From a bacterium (lineage in GTDB: Bacteria > Patescibacteriota > Patescibacteriia > Patescibacteriales > JAGXOH01), in assembly GCA_021106995.1 (NCBI GenBank), contig JAIOTG010000104.1:1-10571 (forward strand): a DNA stretch of 10,571 bases, read 5' to 3'. Shown piece after piece: positions 1 through 5,384 of this stretch. How positions within the stretch are numbered: the first letter of the stretch is position 1; each line of letters begins with the position of its first letter. The translations under genes and the position numbers were made by a program. Below the pieces are notes generated by a model. That model was not told where the DNA came from, did not search any database, and was given only the letters and a program-made list of their open reading frames with translations.

Positions 1-135
1 TTTAAGAAGAGTGAGAAGAAAGAGTGGGTATGTAGAAAATGTGGCTATATTCATGAAGGGGAGGAAGCTATTCTTAAATGTCCTAGTTGTGGTCATCCTC
101 AATCTTATTTTGAGATTAAATGTGAAACATATTAA
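1..135 (+). CDS. Rubrerythrin, C-terminal fragment (rubredoxin-like domain)
   Basis: This open frame enters from the left edge and ends at TAA after 44 residues. It carries a rubredoxin-like iron site made of two Cys-x2-Cys knuckles (CRKC at residues 11-14, CPSC at 27-30) with the intervening CGYIHEGEEA segment and the CGHPQSYFE tail that closes rubrerythrins. In rubrerythrin this FeS4 domain passes electrons to an N-terminal diiron four-helix bundle that reduces hydrogen peroxide in the cytoplasm; that bundle lies outside the window, so its integrity cannot be judged. The next gene, desulfoferrodoxin, starts only 17 bases downstream, so the two are probably co-transcribed as a reactive-oxygen defence pair. 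A stand-alone rubredoxin-like protein cannot be formally excluded because the N-terminus is missing, but the C-terminal signature is typical of rubrerythrin. Confidence 0.93.
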   Translation, partial: FKKSEKKEWVCRKCGYIHEGEEAILKCPSCGHPQSYFEIKCETY

Positions 136-152
136 TTGTTAAATAAAAAAAT

Positions 153-527
153 ATGACAAAATTAAATGAAATTTATAAATGTAATATTTGCGGGAATGTA
201 GCAGAGGTTTTGCATATAGGTGTCGGGCAATTAGTTTGTTGTGGGGAGAATATGGAGTTATTAAATGAAAAAAATAATGATGAAGGAGGAGAAAAGCATT
301 TACCGGTTATTGAAATAGAGGAAGATTTGGTTCGAGTAAAAATAGGTTCCACTCTTCATCCTATGGAAGAGGCTCATCATATAGAATGGATTGAGCTTAT
401 AGCAGATAATAATAATTTTAAAAAAGTTTTTAACCCAGGAGATGAGCCAATAGCAGAATTTAAGGTAAAAGCAAATATTTTATCTGTTCGTGCCTATTGT
501 AATGTTCACGGTTTATGGAAAAAATAA
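153..527 (+). CDS. dfx: Desulfoferrodoxin (superoxide reductase, two-iron-centre type)
   Basis: 124 aa, the usual length for class I desulfoferrodoxin, which reduces superoxide to hydrogen peroxide in the cytoplasm without making oxygen. The N-terminal desulforedoxin-like centre I has Cys10, Cys13, Cys29 and Cys30. The catalytic Fe(His)4Cys centre II is complete: His49 in EKHLPVIE, His69 in LHPMEEAHHIEWI, His75, and Cys116/His119 in YCNVHGLW. The Glu47-Lys48 pair that assists catalysis in the family is also present. It sits 17 bases after the rubrerythrin fragment, which would remove the peroxide formed. No Shine-Dalgarno sequence is visible before the ATG (A/T-only upstream), as with most plus-strand genes here. 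A hairpin at 537-577 follows the stop. Family assignment is close to certain; co-transcription with rubrerythrin is inferred. Confidence 0.97.
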   Translation: MTKLNEIYKCNICGNVAEVLHIGVGQLVCCGENMELLNEKNNDEGGEKHLPVIEIEEDLVRVKIGSTLHPMEEAHHIEWIELIADNNNFKKVFNPGDEPIAEFKVKANILSVRAYCNVHGLWKK

Positions 528-536
528 ATAAAAACA

Positions 537-577
537 TTAAATTAAAAATACATCATTTTGTTGTGTTTTTAATTTAA
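537..577 (+). terminator. Hairpin after desulfoferrodoxin (possible terminator)
   Basis: The arms at 537-552 and 562-577 (TTAAATTAAAAATACA and TGTGTTTTTAATTTAA) pair over 16 positions with one G-U, around a 9-base loop. The stem is AT-rich and the T-run (585-592) begins several bases after it, so it is not a textbook intrinsic terminator. Its position just after the stop codon and before the next gene fits a transcript end or a stabilising 3' structure. Confidence 0.5.
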
Positions 578-595
578 ATAAAGAATTTTTTTAAC

Positions 596-880
596 ATGGA
601 GCATTTAGATGTTTTAATTTATGGAAGGGTCCAGGGAGTTTCTTTCCGTTTTAGTATCAAAAGAAAAGCTAAAAAATTAGGTCTTTTTGGTTGGGTTGAA
701 AATAGGCAGGACGGATCTGTTTATATAGAAGTTGAAGGAAATAAAAATGACTTGATGAATATTTTGGATTGGTGTCACAGGGGGCCGTTTTTTGCAAAAG
801 TTGATAAAGTGAATTATGAATTTAGATTTGAATTAAAGGGGTTTAAAAATTTTGAAATTAAATATAACTTTAAAAAATGA
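596..880 (+). CDS. acyP: Acylphosphatase
   Basis: 94 aa, the normal size of this alpha/beta-sandwich enzyme, which hydrolyses the carboxyl-phosphate bond of acylphosphates such as acetyl phosphate or carbamoyl phosphate in the cytoplasm. The signature loop is GRVQGVSFR at residues 10-18, with catalytic Arg18; the second catalytic residue, Asn36, lies in GWVENRQDGSV (32-42). The GPFFAKVDKV segment (63-72) matches the conserved GPxxAxV region. The usual glycine before FR is serine here (VSFR for VGFR), a tolerated variation. There is no clear Shine-Dalgarno before the ATG. The stop codon overlaps the truB start as ATGA, so the two are translationally coupled; I see no functional link between them beyond that. 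Confidence 0.95.
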   Translation: MEHLDVLIYGRVQGVSFRFSIKRKAKKLGLFGWVENRQDGSVYIEVEGNKNDLMNILDWCHRGPFFAKVDKVNYEFRFELKGFKNFEIKYNFKK

Positions 881-1554
881 AGGAATCTGGTTTTATTATT
901 ATAAACAAACCGGTTGGACCGACATCTCATGATATTGTTGATATGATGAGAAAAATTACAGGAATAAAAAAGATAGGCCACGCTGGTACCTTAGACCCCT
1001 TTGCAAGCGGTGTGTTAGTTTTAGCCATAGGAAGACAGGCCACAAAAAGAATAGATAAAATAGTACAAAAGAAAAAAGAGTATGAAGCTGATATTTTTTT
1101 AGGGGCGGTTACTGATACATATGATGGAAAAGGAAAGGTTTTGGAAGAATATAAAGGAGAGAAAATTGATAAAAAGGATGTAAAAAGAATTTTGAAAATT
1201 TTTAAAGGTAAGCAAAAACAAATACCCCCGATGTTTAGTGCCAAGAAGATAAAAGGAAAAAAGCTTTATGAGCTAGCCAGACAAGGCAAAACTATAGAGA
1301 GAGAGCCAAATGAGATAAAGATTTATAAGATAAAATTAAAGAAATATGTTTGGCCTGTTTTAAAAATTAAAATAAAGTGTTCAAAAGGAACATATATTAG
1401 ATCTTTAGCCTTTGACATAGGCAGAAAGTTAGGTTCGGGCGCTTATTTAAAAGAATTACAAAGAATCAGTGTAGGTAAGTTTAGATTAAAAAGATCTGTT
1501 GATATAGAAGATATTAATAAAGATAATTGGAAAATTTTTTTATGTGATTATTAA
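877..1554 (+). CDS. truB: tRNA pseudouridine(55) synthase TruB
   Basis: 225 aa. TruB converts U55 in the T-loop of elongator tRNAs to pseudouridine. The catalytic motif GHAGTLDPFASGVL spans residues 34-47, with the nucleophile Asp40. The N-terminal INKPVGPTSHD (9-19), the PPMFSAKKIKGKKLYELAR region (117-135) and KGTYIRSLAFDIG (170-182), with the conserved Arg175, are all in place. At 225 residues it is shorter than the roughly 300-residue E. coli enzyme and ends soon after the catalytic domain, so the C-terminal PUA-like domain is absent; such short forms occur in reduced genomes. The start is set by the ATGA overlap with acyP. No convincing terminator follows before the next promoter at 1581. 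Confidence 0.97.
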   Translation: MKESGFIIINKPVGPTSHDIVDMMRKITGIKKIGHAGTLDPFASGVLVLAIGRQATKRIDKIVQKKKEYEADIFLGAVTDTYDGKGKVLEEYKGEKIDKKDVKRILKIFKGKQKQIPPMFSAKKIKGKKLYELARQGKTIEREPNEIKIYKIKLKKYVWPVLKIKIKCSKGTYIRSLAFDIGRKLGSGAYLKELQRISVGKFRLKRSVDIEDINKDNWKIFLCDY

Positions 1555-1580
1555 AATTTTAGTTTATTTATTATAAGCTC

Positions 1581-1609
1581 TTGACAGATTATATTTATGG
1601 GTATATATT
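1581..1609 (+). promoter_or_regulatory. Sigma70-type promoter for the DUF5320/DUF134 module
   Basis: A perfect -35 box TTGACA (1581-1586), a 17-base spacer and a -10 box TATATT (1604-1609, 5 of 6 consensus). Transcription would start near 1616, giving a leader of about 62 bases before the DUF5320 start. An inverted repeat covers the -10 element (separate entry). Confidence 0.75.
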
Positions 1610-1618
1610 CATAAATAT
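1591..1618. promoter_or_regulatory. Perfect inverted repeat over the -10 box, candidate operator
   Basis: ATATTTATG (1591-1599) and CATAAATAT (1610-1618) are perfect 9-base complements around a 10-base centre that contains the -10 hexamer. A regulator binding here would block RNA polymerase. The DUF134 helix-turn-helix protein encoded 400 bases downstream is the obvious candidate, but that link is inference. Confidence 0.5.
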
Positions 1619-1628
1619 AATAATTAAA

Positions 1629-1648
1629 GATTAAGTTTGATTAAGTTT
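1629..1648 (+). repeat. 10-base exact tandem repeat in the leader
   Basis: GATTAAGTTT occurs twice head to tail (1629-1638 and 1639-1648), within the predicted 5' leader and about one helical turn apart. It may be a second protein-binding site or just slippage in AT-rich DNA. Confidence 0.5.
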
Positions 1649-1678
1649 TTATAAATTAATTAAATTTAATAAAATAAT

Positions 1679-1930
1679 ATGCCAAATTTGAATAGAACAG
1701 GTCCAGAGGGCATGGGTGCTGGAACTGGTCGAGGTATGGGTTATTGTGGTTCTGGCAGGGTTGATAATTTTAATAGAAGAGGTATGAGAAATTTTGGAAG
1801 ATTTCAGCCTTCCCGTTGGCTTAATCCGTCTATTAGTGATGAAGAAAAAAAGTCTTTTTTAGGAGAAGAGGAAAAAGCTTTAAAAGAAAGATTAGAAGAA
1901 ATTAAAAAGGAAAAGAAAGACTTTAAATAA
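1679..1930 (+). CDS. DUF5320-type Gly/Met-rich small protein
   Basis: 83 aa. The N-terminus MPNLNRTGPEGMGAGTGRGM has the glycine- and methionine-rich pattern of DUF5320 proteins (typically MPRGDGTGPxGxGPxTGRGxGYC), including the single cysteine in GYCGSG (Cys23). The C-terminal third (from about residue 53) is a charged helix rich in Glu and Lys (EEKKSFLGEEEKALKERLEEIKKEKK), likely a coiled coil. The biochemical function is not established; in many anaerobes such genes sit next to DUF134 regulators and dinitrogenase iron-molybdenum cofactor-like (NifX/NifB-domain) proteins, which suggests a metal or iron-sulfur role. No NifX-like gene is present here. The gene follows the promoter at 1581 and has no Shine-Dalgarno. 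A possible attenuator hairpin separates it from DUF134. Confidence 0.8.
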   Translation: MPNLNRTGPEGMGAGTGRGMGYCGSGRVDNFNRRGMRNFGRFQPSRWLNPSISDEEKKSFLGEEEKALKERLEEIKKEKKDFK

Positions 1931-1936
1931 AGCATT

Positions 1937-1978
1937 ACCTGGAATTAGAATTTATATTTTAGTTTCAGGTTTTGTTTT
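1937..1978 (+). terminator. Possible intrinsic terminator/attenuator between DUF5320 and DUF134
   Basis: ACCTGGAA (1937-1944) pairs with TTTCAGGT (1963-1970), 8 pairs with one G-U, and is followed by TTTGTTTT. The 18-base loop is large, so termination may be partial. It precedes a separate promoter for DUF134. Confidence 0.4.
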
Positions 1979-1992
1979 AATTATTATTATTG

Positions 1993-1998
1993 TATAAT
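1993..1998 (+). promoter_or_regulatory. -10 box TATAAT placed for a leaderless DUF134 mRNA
   Basis: A consensus TATAAT ends 7 bases before the ATG at 2006, so transcription would start at or next to the start codon. The -35 region is weak (T-rich around 1970-1977). No ribosome-binding site would be present on such a transcript. Confidence 0.5.
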
Positions 1999-2005
1999 AA
2001 ATTGT

Positions 2006-2314
2006 ATGAATGGACAGAATGATTACATAAGATATAAAGGAAGGCCTCGTTTAAAAAGAAGAATTAAACTTGATCTGCAAGCTGACTATTTTAAACCTCA
2101 AGGCGTTCCAATGCGTTTTTTGGAAATTATCGAGCTTAGCAAAGAGGAAGTTGAGGCCTTGAGGTTGAAAAATATAAAGAATTTAAACCAGAGTGCTTGT
2201 GCTAAAAAAATGAATACTTCTCAAAGTACTTTTCAACGCATTCTATACTCTGCTTATAAAAAAATTAGCCAGGCACTGGTAGAGGGAAAAGGAATTAGAA
2301 TTTTAAAAGACTAA
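2006..2314 (+). CDS. DUF134 family helix-turn-helix DNA-binding protein
   Basis: 102 aa, the normal size for DUF134. Family landmarks are visible in order: the basic GRPRLKRRI stretch (12-20), YFKPQGVPMR (28-37), the acidic LSKEEVEALRLKNIKNLNQ (44-62), and a sigma-region-4-like helix-turn-helix around residues 60-85 ending in TSQSTFQRILYSAYKKISQALVEGKGIRI. It most likely acts as a cytoplasmic transcription regulator of neighbouring genes; its ligand or signal is unknown. A consensus -10 box 7 bases upstream of the ATG suggests a leaderless transcript, with additional expression possible from the 1581 promoter. The perfect inverted repeat at 1591-1618 is a plausible target for autoregulation. 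The downstream thioredoxin-CcdA gene starts 30 bases later with no terminator between. Alternative starts are unlikely because conserved residues begin near the N-terminus. Confidence 0.9.
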   Translation: MNGQNDYIRYKGRPRLKRRIKLDLQADYFKPQGVPMRFLEIIELSKEEVEALRLKNIKNLNQSACAKKMNTSQSTFQRILYSAYKKISQALVEGKGIRILKD

Positions 2315-2344
2315 AAAATATTAATAATAAACCAAATCAATCAT

Positions 2345-3790
2345 ATGTTTAATTTTAAAAGATTTTTTAATTTATCACTATTTTTATTAATTTTATTAAT
2401 TCCTTTGTTTAATATTTCAGCTCAGGAAGAAACGATAGAGAAAAATTTTTGTACAGTCTATTTTACTGGAGTAGGTTGTCCTCATTGTGCTAATTCTGAT
2501 CCAATGGTTTTAGAAAATATTTTAAATAACAACGAGAATGTAATAACTATTGAATATGAAGTTTATCAAAGTAGAATAAATGCCAATTTAATGCCTGGTT
2601 ATAAGGATGCTTATAAAACAGGATATGGAATTCCCTTATTAGTATTTAATAAAGATTTAAATTTATCAGGGGATAAAAATATTGTTGATCAGTATCAAAA
2701 TAAAGTTAAAGAATTAGAGGTTAATTATTGTCCATTGATTAATAATGACTCAGTATCTTTTAATGAGCTAGATATAGCAAGCCTGTCTTATTTGCCTAAT
2801 CTATGGACCAAGGATAGAATTTTAATAAAAAGAGAGGGAGGTGCCAGTAATGATTTTCTTAAAAAAGTTTTAACAATAAAAGATCTTTCTTCTTTTATAG
2901 AAAAAATTGATATATATCGTAGCTTTGAAGATAAGACCGTGTCTCTTTCTGGAGGGGAAGTTAGCTTTGATAATGCCATAGAAATAGATGGTTGGAGTAT
3001 AAAGTGGAACGGTAGAGGTGTAGAAGAAAAAAACATTATAAAAAATGGAGATGATAATAGCAAACTTGGTTTTTTAGACGATGAAAGTTTAAATACCGAT
3101 TTTACCTGGTTTAAAATTATTTCTTTAGCATTAGTTGATGCTGTTAATCCTTGTGCTTTTGCTGTTTTAATTTTAATGCTTACTACAATTTTGGCATATA
3201 ATCCTAGAAATAGAAAAAATCTTATTTTAGCAGGACTTTCCTTTGTTTTAGCTGTTTTTATTATGTATTTATTTTACGGTCTTATAATTATAAAATTTAT
3301 AAAAGTTGTTGAGGCTGTTACTTCAATTAGGTATTTAATGTATAAGACATTTGGGCTTTTAGCTATAATTTTAGGAATCCTTAATATTAAAGATTTCATT
3401 AGTTATAAGCCAGGTTCTTTCGGAACTGAAATGCCACTTTTTTTGCGACCTAGGGTTAAAAAAATAATTTCAGGAGTAACCTCTTCTCGCGGAGCATTTT
3501 TAGTTGGAATTTTTGTAACTTTGTTTTTACTTCCTTGTACAATTGGGCCCTATATAATATGTTGTGGAGTTTTATCAGTTGAAAACATACTCCAATCGCT
3601 CCCTCCTTTACTTGTTTATAATTTTATCTTTGTTTTACCGATGCTTGTTATTATTGGAGTTGTTTATTTAGGATTAAAGCGAGTTGAGGATGTATCTCTT
3701 TGGAAAGAGAAAAATATTAACAAACTTCATTTAGCGGCTGGTTTGATTATGTTTGTTTTAGGATTAGCCATGTTTTTTAGTTGGATTTAA
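2345..3790 (+). CDS. Thioredoxin-like/CcdA (DsbD-type) transmembrane thiol-disulfide fusion
   Basis: 481 aa. A signal peptide (residues 1 to about 26, cleavage near NISA-QEE) is followed by an extracytoplasmic thioredoxin-like domain with a CPHC active site (Cys45-Cys48) and a cis-proline-like GYGIPLLVF (Pro97). A spacer of about 125 residues (roughly 125-250), unlike anything I recognise, leads into a six-segment CcdA/DsbD membrane domain (about 253-481). Its two redox cysteines are Cys270 in VDAVNPCAF and Cys398 in LLPCTIGPY, the positions used by CcdA to carry electrons across the membrane. Known family members draw reducing power from cytoplasmic thioredoxin and pass it to extracytoplasmic thiols. 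An oxidative (DsbA-like) role for the CPHC domain is also possible. Extra cysteines Cys406-Cys407 follow TM4. It probably shares a transcript with DUF134 and YibE/F (30- and 17-base gaps). No Shine-Dalgarno. Confidence 0.9.
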   Translation: MFNFKRFFNLSLFLLILLIPLFNISAQEETIEKNFCTVYFTGVGCPHCANSDPMVLENILNNNENVITIEYEVYQSRINANLMPGYKDAYKTGYGIPLLVFNKDLNLSGDKNIVDQYQNKVKELEVNYCPLINNDSVSFNELDIASLSYLPNLWTKDRILIKREGGASNDFLKKVLTIKDLSSFIEKIDIYRSFEDKTVSLSGGEVSFDNAIEIDGWSIKWNGRGVEEKNIIKNGDDNSKLGFLDDESLNTDFTWFKIISLALVDAVNPCAFAVLILMLTTILAYNPRNRKNLILAGLSFVLAVFIMYLFYGLIIIKFIKVVEAVTSIRYLMYKTFGLLAIILGILNIKDFISYKPGSFGTEMPLFLRPRVKKIISGVTSSRGAFLVGIFVTLFLLPCTIGPYIICCGVLSVENILQSLPPLLVYNFIFVLPMLVIIGVVYLGLKRVEDVSLWKEKNINKLHLAAGLIMFVLGLAMFFSWI

Positions 3791-3807
3791 TTAAATTTAT
3801 TATATAG

Positions 3808-4920
3808 ATGAAAAAAATAATTATTGTAATTTTTCTTTTTTTGTTCACTCCTTTTTTTGTAGACGCTCAAGATATTGATAACACAAAAGAAGATGTCATT
3901 TTTAAAGCTAGAGTTATCCAGGTTTTAGAAGAGAGGGAAGTTGATGGAGAAGGAGATATTATATTACAACAAAAATTAGAATTAACTGGGCTTGAAGGAG
4001 AATTTAAAAATAAAAAAATATTTTTTAATGGAATAGGAGATCTTTTGGTTAAAGCAAATAAGAATTACAATGAAGGGGACGAAGTTTTAGTATTGGCCGT
4101 TTATGATCATGAGAATAACGTGAGTTATTATATTACTGATTATGTCAGAACAAATGCTTTGTTAATCTTGTTTGTTTTATTTGTAATATTATTACTTGTT
4201 GTTAGTCGAATCAAAGGCTTGAGATCTTTGTTGTCTTTAGTAATTACCTTTTGCGTTATAATTTATTATATTATTCCCAAGATAATATCTGGAAGCAATC
4301 CTTTGTTTGTGGCAATTTTAGGTTCAATAATGATAATTTTTGCAGTAATTTATATAACTGAAGGGTTTAACGAAAAAGCTCACATTGCAGTTTTTAGTAT
4401 ATTTGTTAGTTTAGTATCGGTTTTATTTTTGTCTCAAATTTTTGTTGGGCTTGCTCATTTAACCGGAATAAGTGGAGAAGATGTTTTACCATTAATTAGT
4501 TTAGGGAATAATGTGGTTAATTTTAAAGGATTACTTTTAGCTGGTATTTTAATAGGTACTCTCGGTGTATTGGACGATGTTGTGGTTTCTCAGATTGCCA
4601 CAGTGAAAGAGATTATTGATACAGATCCTTATCAGCATGCTGGTGAAGTTTTTAGGAAGAGTTATAGGGTTGGCGTTTCTCATATTAGTTCCATGGTTAA
4701 TACTTTGTTCTTGGCCTATGCCGGCGTTTCTTTTCCTTTGTTGATTTTATTTATAAGTGGTGGCAGTGCTTTTCCTTCTTGGTGGCATATTGTAAATAAT
4801 GAAGTCGTGGCTGCTGAAATAGTAAGAACCCTGGCAGGAAGTATTGGTATAATAATGTCTGTACCTCTTTCAACAGCTTTAGCAGTTTGGTGGTATAAGT
4901 TTAGAAATACTAATAAATAA
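3808..4920 (+). CDS. YibE/F family membrane protein
   Basis: 370 aa. A cleavable signal (residues 1 to about 20, FVDA-QD) precedes a small extracytoplasmic beta-rich domain (about 28-112: FKARVIQVLEEREVDG ... GDEVLVLAVYD) and then seven or eight hydrophobic segments from residue 115. Family hallmarks are GTLGVLDDVVVSQIATV (250-266), GVSHISSMVNTLFLAYAG (289-306) and the terminal NEVVAAEIVRTLAGSIGIIMSVPLSTALA. The function of YibE/F is not established; it is a multispanning inner-membrane protein sometimes proposed as a transporter. It starts 17 bases after the CcdA fusion, so it likely belongs to the same operon, tying it to envelope redox or metal handling by context only. No Shine-Dalgarno. 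The tRNA-unit promoter begins 2 bases after its stop. Confidence 0.93.
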   Translation: MKKIIIVIFLFLFTPFFVDAQDIDNTKEDVIFKARVIQVLEEREVDGEGDIILQQKLELTGLEGEFKNKKIFFNGIGDLLVKANKNYNEGDEVLVLAVYDHENNVSYYITDYVRTNALLILFVLFVILLLVVSRIKGLRSLLSLVITFCVIIYYIIPKIISGSNPLFVAILGSIMIIFAVIYITEGFNEKAHIAVFSIFVSLVSVLFLSQIFVGLAHLTGISGEDVLPLISLGNNVVNFKGLLLAGILIGTLGVLDDVVVSQIATVKEIIDTDPYQHAGEVFRKSYRVGVSHISSMVNTLFLAYAGVSFPLLILFISGGSAFPSWWHIVNNEVVAAEIVRTLAGSIGIIMSVPLSTALAVWWYKFRNTNK

Positions 4921-4922
4921 AG

Positions 4923-4951
4923 TTGACTTTTTAATATTTTTTTGGTACTTT
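4923..4951 (+). promoter_or_regulatory. Promoter of the tRNA-Arg/tRNA-His unit
   Basis: -35 TTGACT (4923-4928), a 17-base spacer and -10 TACTTT (4946-4951), with an upstream TGG giving an extended -10 (TG at 4943-4944). Predicted transcription start is near 4958, about 60 bases before tRNA-Arg. It lies directly after the YibE/F stop codon. Confidence 0.6.
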
Positions 4952-4955
4952 AGAA

Positions 4956-5009
4956 ATATTCTAATAAAAAAATTAGAATATCACCTTGTTTGGTGTTTTT
5001 TTATTAGAA
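4956..5009 (+). promoter_or_regulatory. Switchable leader hairpins (terminator/attenuator) before tRNA-Arg
   Basis: Two exclusive folds are possible. Fold A: ATATTCTAAT (4956-4965) pairs perfectly with ATTAGAATAT (4972-4981), then CACC (4982-4985) with GGTG (4992-4995), followed by seven T (4996-5002), which is terminator-like. Fold B: TTCTAATAAAAAAA (4959-4972) pairs perfectly over 14 bases with TTTTTTTATTAGAA (4996-5009), consuming the T-run. ATTAGAA is present twice as the competing partner. It could simply terminate the upstream YibE/F operon, but the tRNA promoter lies before it. Confidence 0.5.
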
Positions 5010-5017
5010 ATATATAT

Positions 5018-5091
5018 GCACTCGTAGCTCAGTTGGATAGAGCAACGGCCTTCTAAGCCGTAGGTCACAGGTTCGAATCCTGTCGAGTGCA
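5018..5091 (+). tRNA. tRNA-Arg (anticodon UCU)
   Basis: A complete cloverleaf: acceptor GCACTCG/CGAGTGC, D-stem GCTC/GAGC, anticodon stem ACGGC/GCCGT with loop CTTCTAA (anticodon TCT at 5052-5054), variable region AGGTC, and T-arm ACAGG-TTCGAAT-CCTGT. The discriminator is A at 5091. CCA is not encoded (the next bases are CTT), so a CCA-adding enzyme is needed. It reads AGA/AGG, the arginine codons favoured in this AT-rich DNA. It shares a transcript with tRNA-His 13 bases downstream. Confidence 0.97.
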
Positions 5092-5104
5092 CTTTTGTTA
5101 TTAT

Positions 5105-5177
5105 GGTGGCTATAGTTCAACGGTTAGAACATCGGTTTGTGGTACCGATGATGAGGGTTCGATTCCCTCTAGCCACC
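5105..5177 (+). tRNA. tRNA-His (anticodon GUG)
   Basis: A cloverleaf with the histidine-specific extra G-1 (5105) opposite discriminator C73 (5177): acceptor GTGGCTA/TAGCCAC, D-stem GTTC/GAAC, anticodon stem TCGGT/ACCGA with loop TTGTGGT (anticodon GTG at 5139-5141), T-arm GAGGG-TTCGATT-CCCTC. CCA is not encoded (CCT follows). It is the second gene of the tRNA unit and is closed by the terminator at 5186-5219. Confidence 0.97.
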
Positions 5178-5185
5178 CCTAGATG

Positions 5186-5219
5186 AAAAGACGAGTTTAA
5201 ATGCTCGTTTTTTCTTTTA
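5186..5219 (+). terminator. Intrinsic terminator of the tRNA unit
   Basis: AAAAGACGAG (5186-5195) pairs with CTCGTTTTTT (5204-5213), ten pairs including one G-U, around an 8-base loop, and runs into a T-rich tract. It lies 9 bases after tRNA-His. Confidence 0.85.
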
Positions 5220-5234
5220 TGTAAGGCAAGAAAA

Positions 5235-5297
5235 TAGGTTTTACTGCGTTATATAATTAATAATGAAAGTTTTCCAACTATTGTGATTGGCCACCCA
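5235..5297. repeat. Intergenic repeat, copy 1
   Basis: About 64 bases from ATAGGTTTTACTGCG to GATTGGCCACCCA, matching 6637-6699 at roughly 84% by eye (nine substitutions and one gap). Similarity extends leftwards in patches to the tRNA-His 3' flank (5175-5204 against 6592-6621, 23 of 30). No coding frame is conserved between the copies. Like copy 2, it is followed by a terminator hairpin. Confidence 0.8.
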
Positions 5298-5306
5298 CGG
5301 AAAAAT

Positions 5307-5332
5307 TGCCCTAATTTTAGGGTATTTTTTTT
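5307..5332 (+). terminator. Intrinsic terminator after repeat copy 1
   Basis: TGCCCTA (5307-5313) pairs with TAGGGTA (5318-5324) around ATTT (one G-U), then eight T (5325-5332). No protein gene lies between it and the tRNA terminator, which hints that the repeat itself is transcribed, or that it backs up the first terminator. Confidence 0.75.
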
Positions 5333-5348
5333 ATTTTACAGAAAATTG

Positions 5349-5357
5349 TGATATAAT
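5349..5357 (+). promoter_or_regulatory. Extended -10 promoter for the 258-aa secreted protein
   Basis: TG-A-TATAAT (5349-5357) is a full extended -10 element 27 bases upstream of the ATG at 5385. No good -35 is spaced correctly. The leader is about 20 bases of A/T without a Shine-Dalgarno. Confidence 0.65.
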
Positions 5358-5384
5358 GAAAGTATTAAATTTTAAATTTAAATT

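Noticed and set aside
927..1244. 105-codon open frame on the minus strand
   Set aside because: It lies wholly inside truB, whose catalytic motifs are intact; composition and lack of any start signal mark it as a shadow.
2788..3063. 91-codon open frame on the minus strand
   Set aside because: Antisense to the spacer of the thioredoxin-CcdA fusion; no promoter, ribosome-binding site or recognisable sequence.
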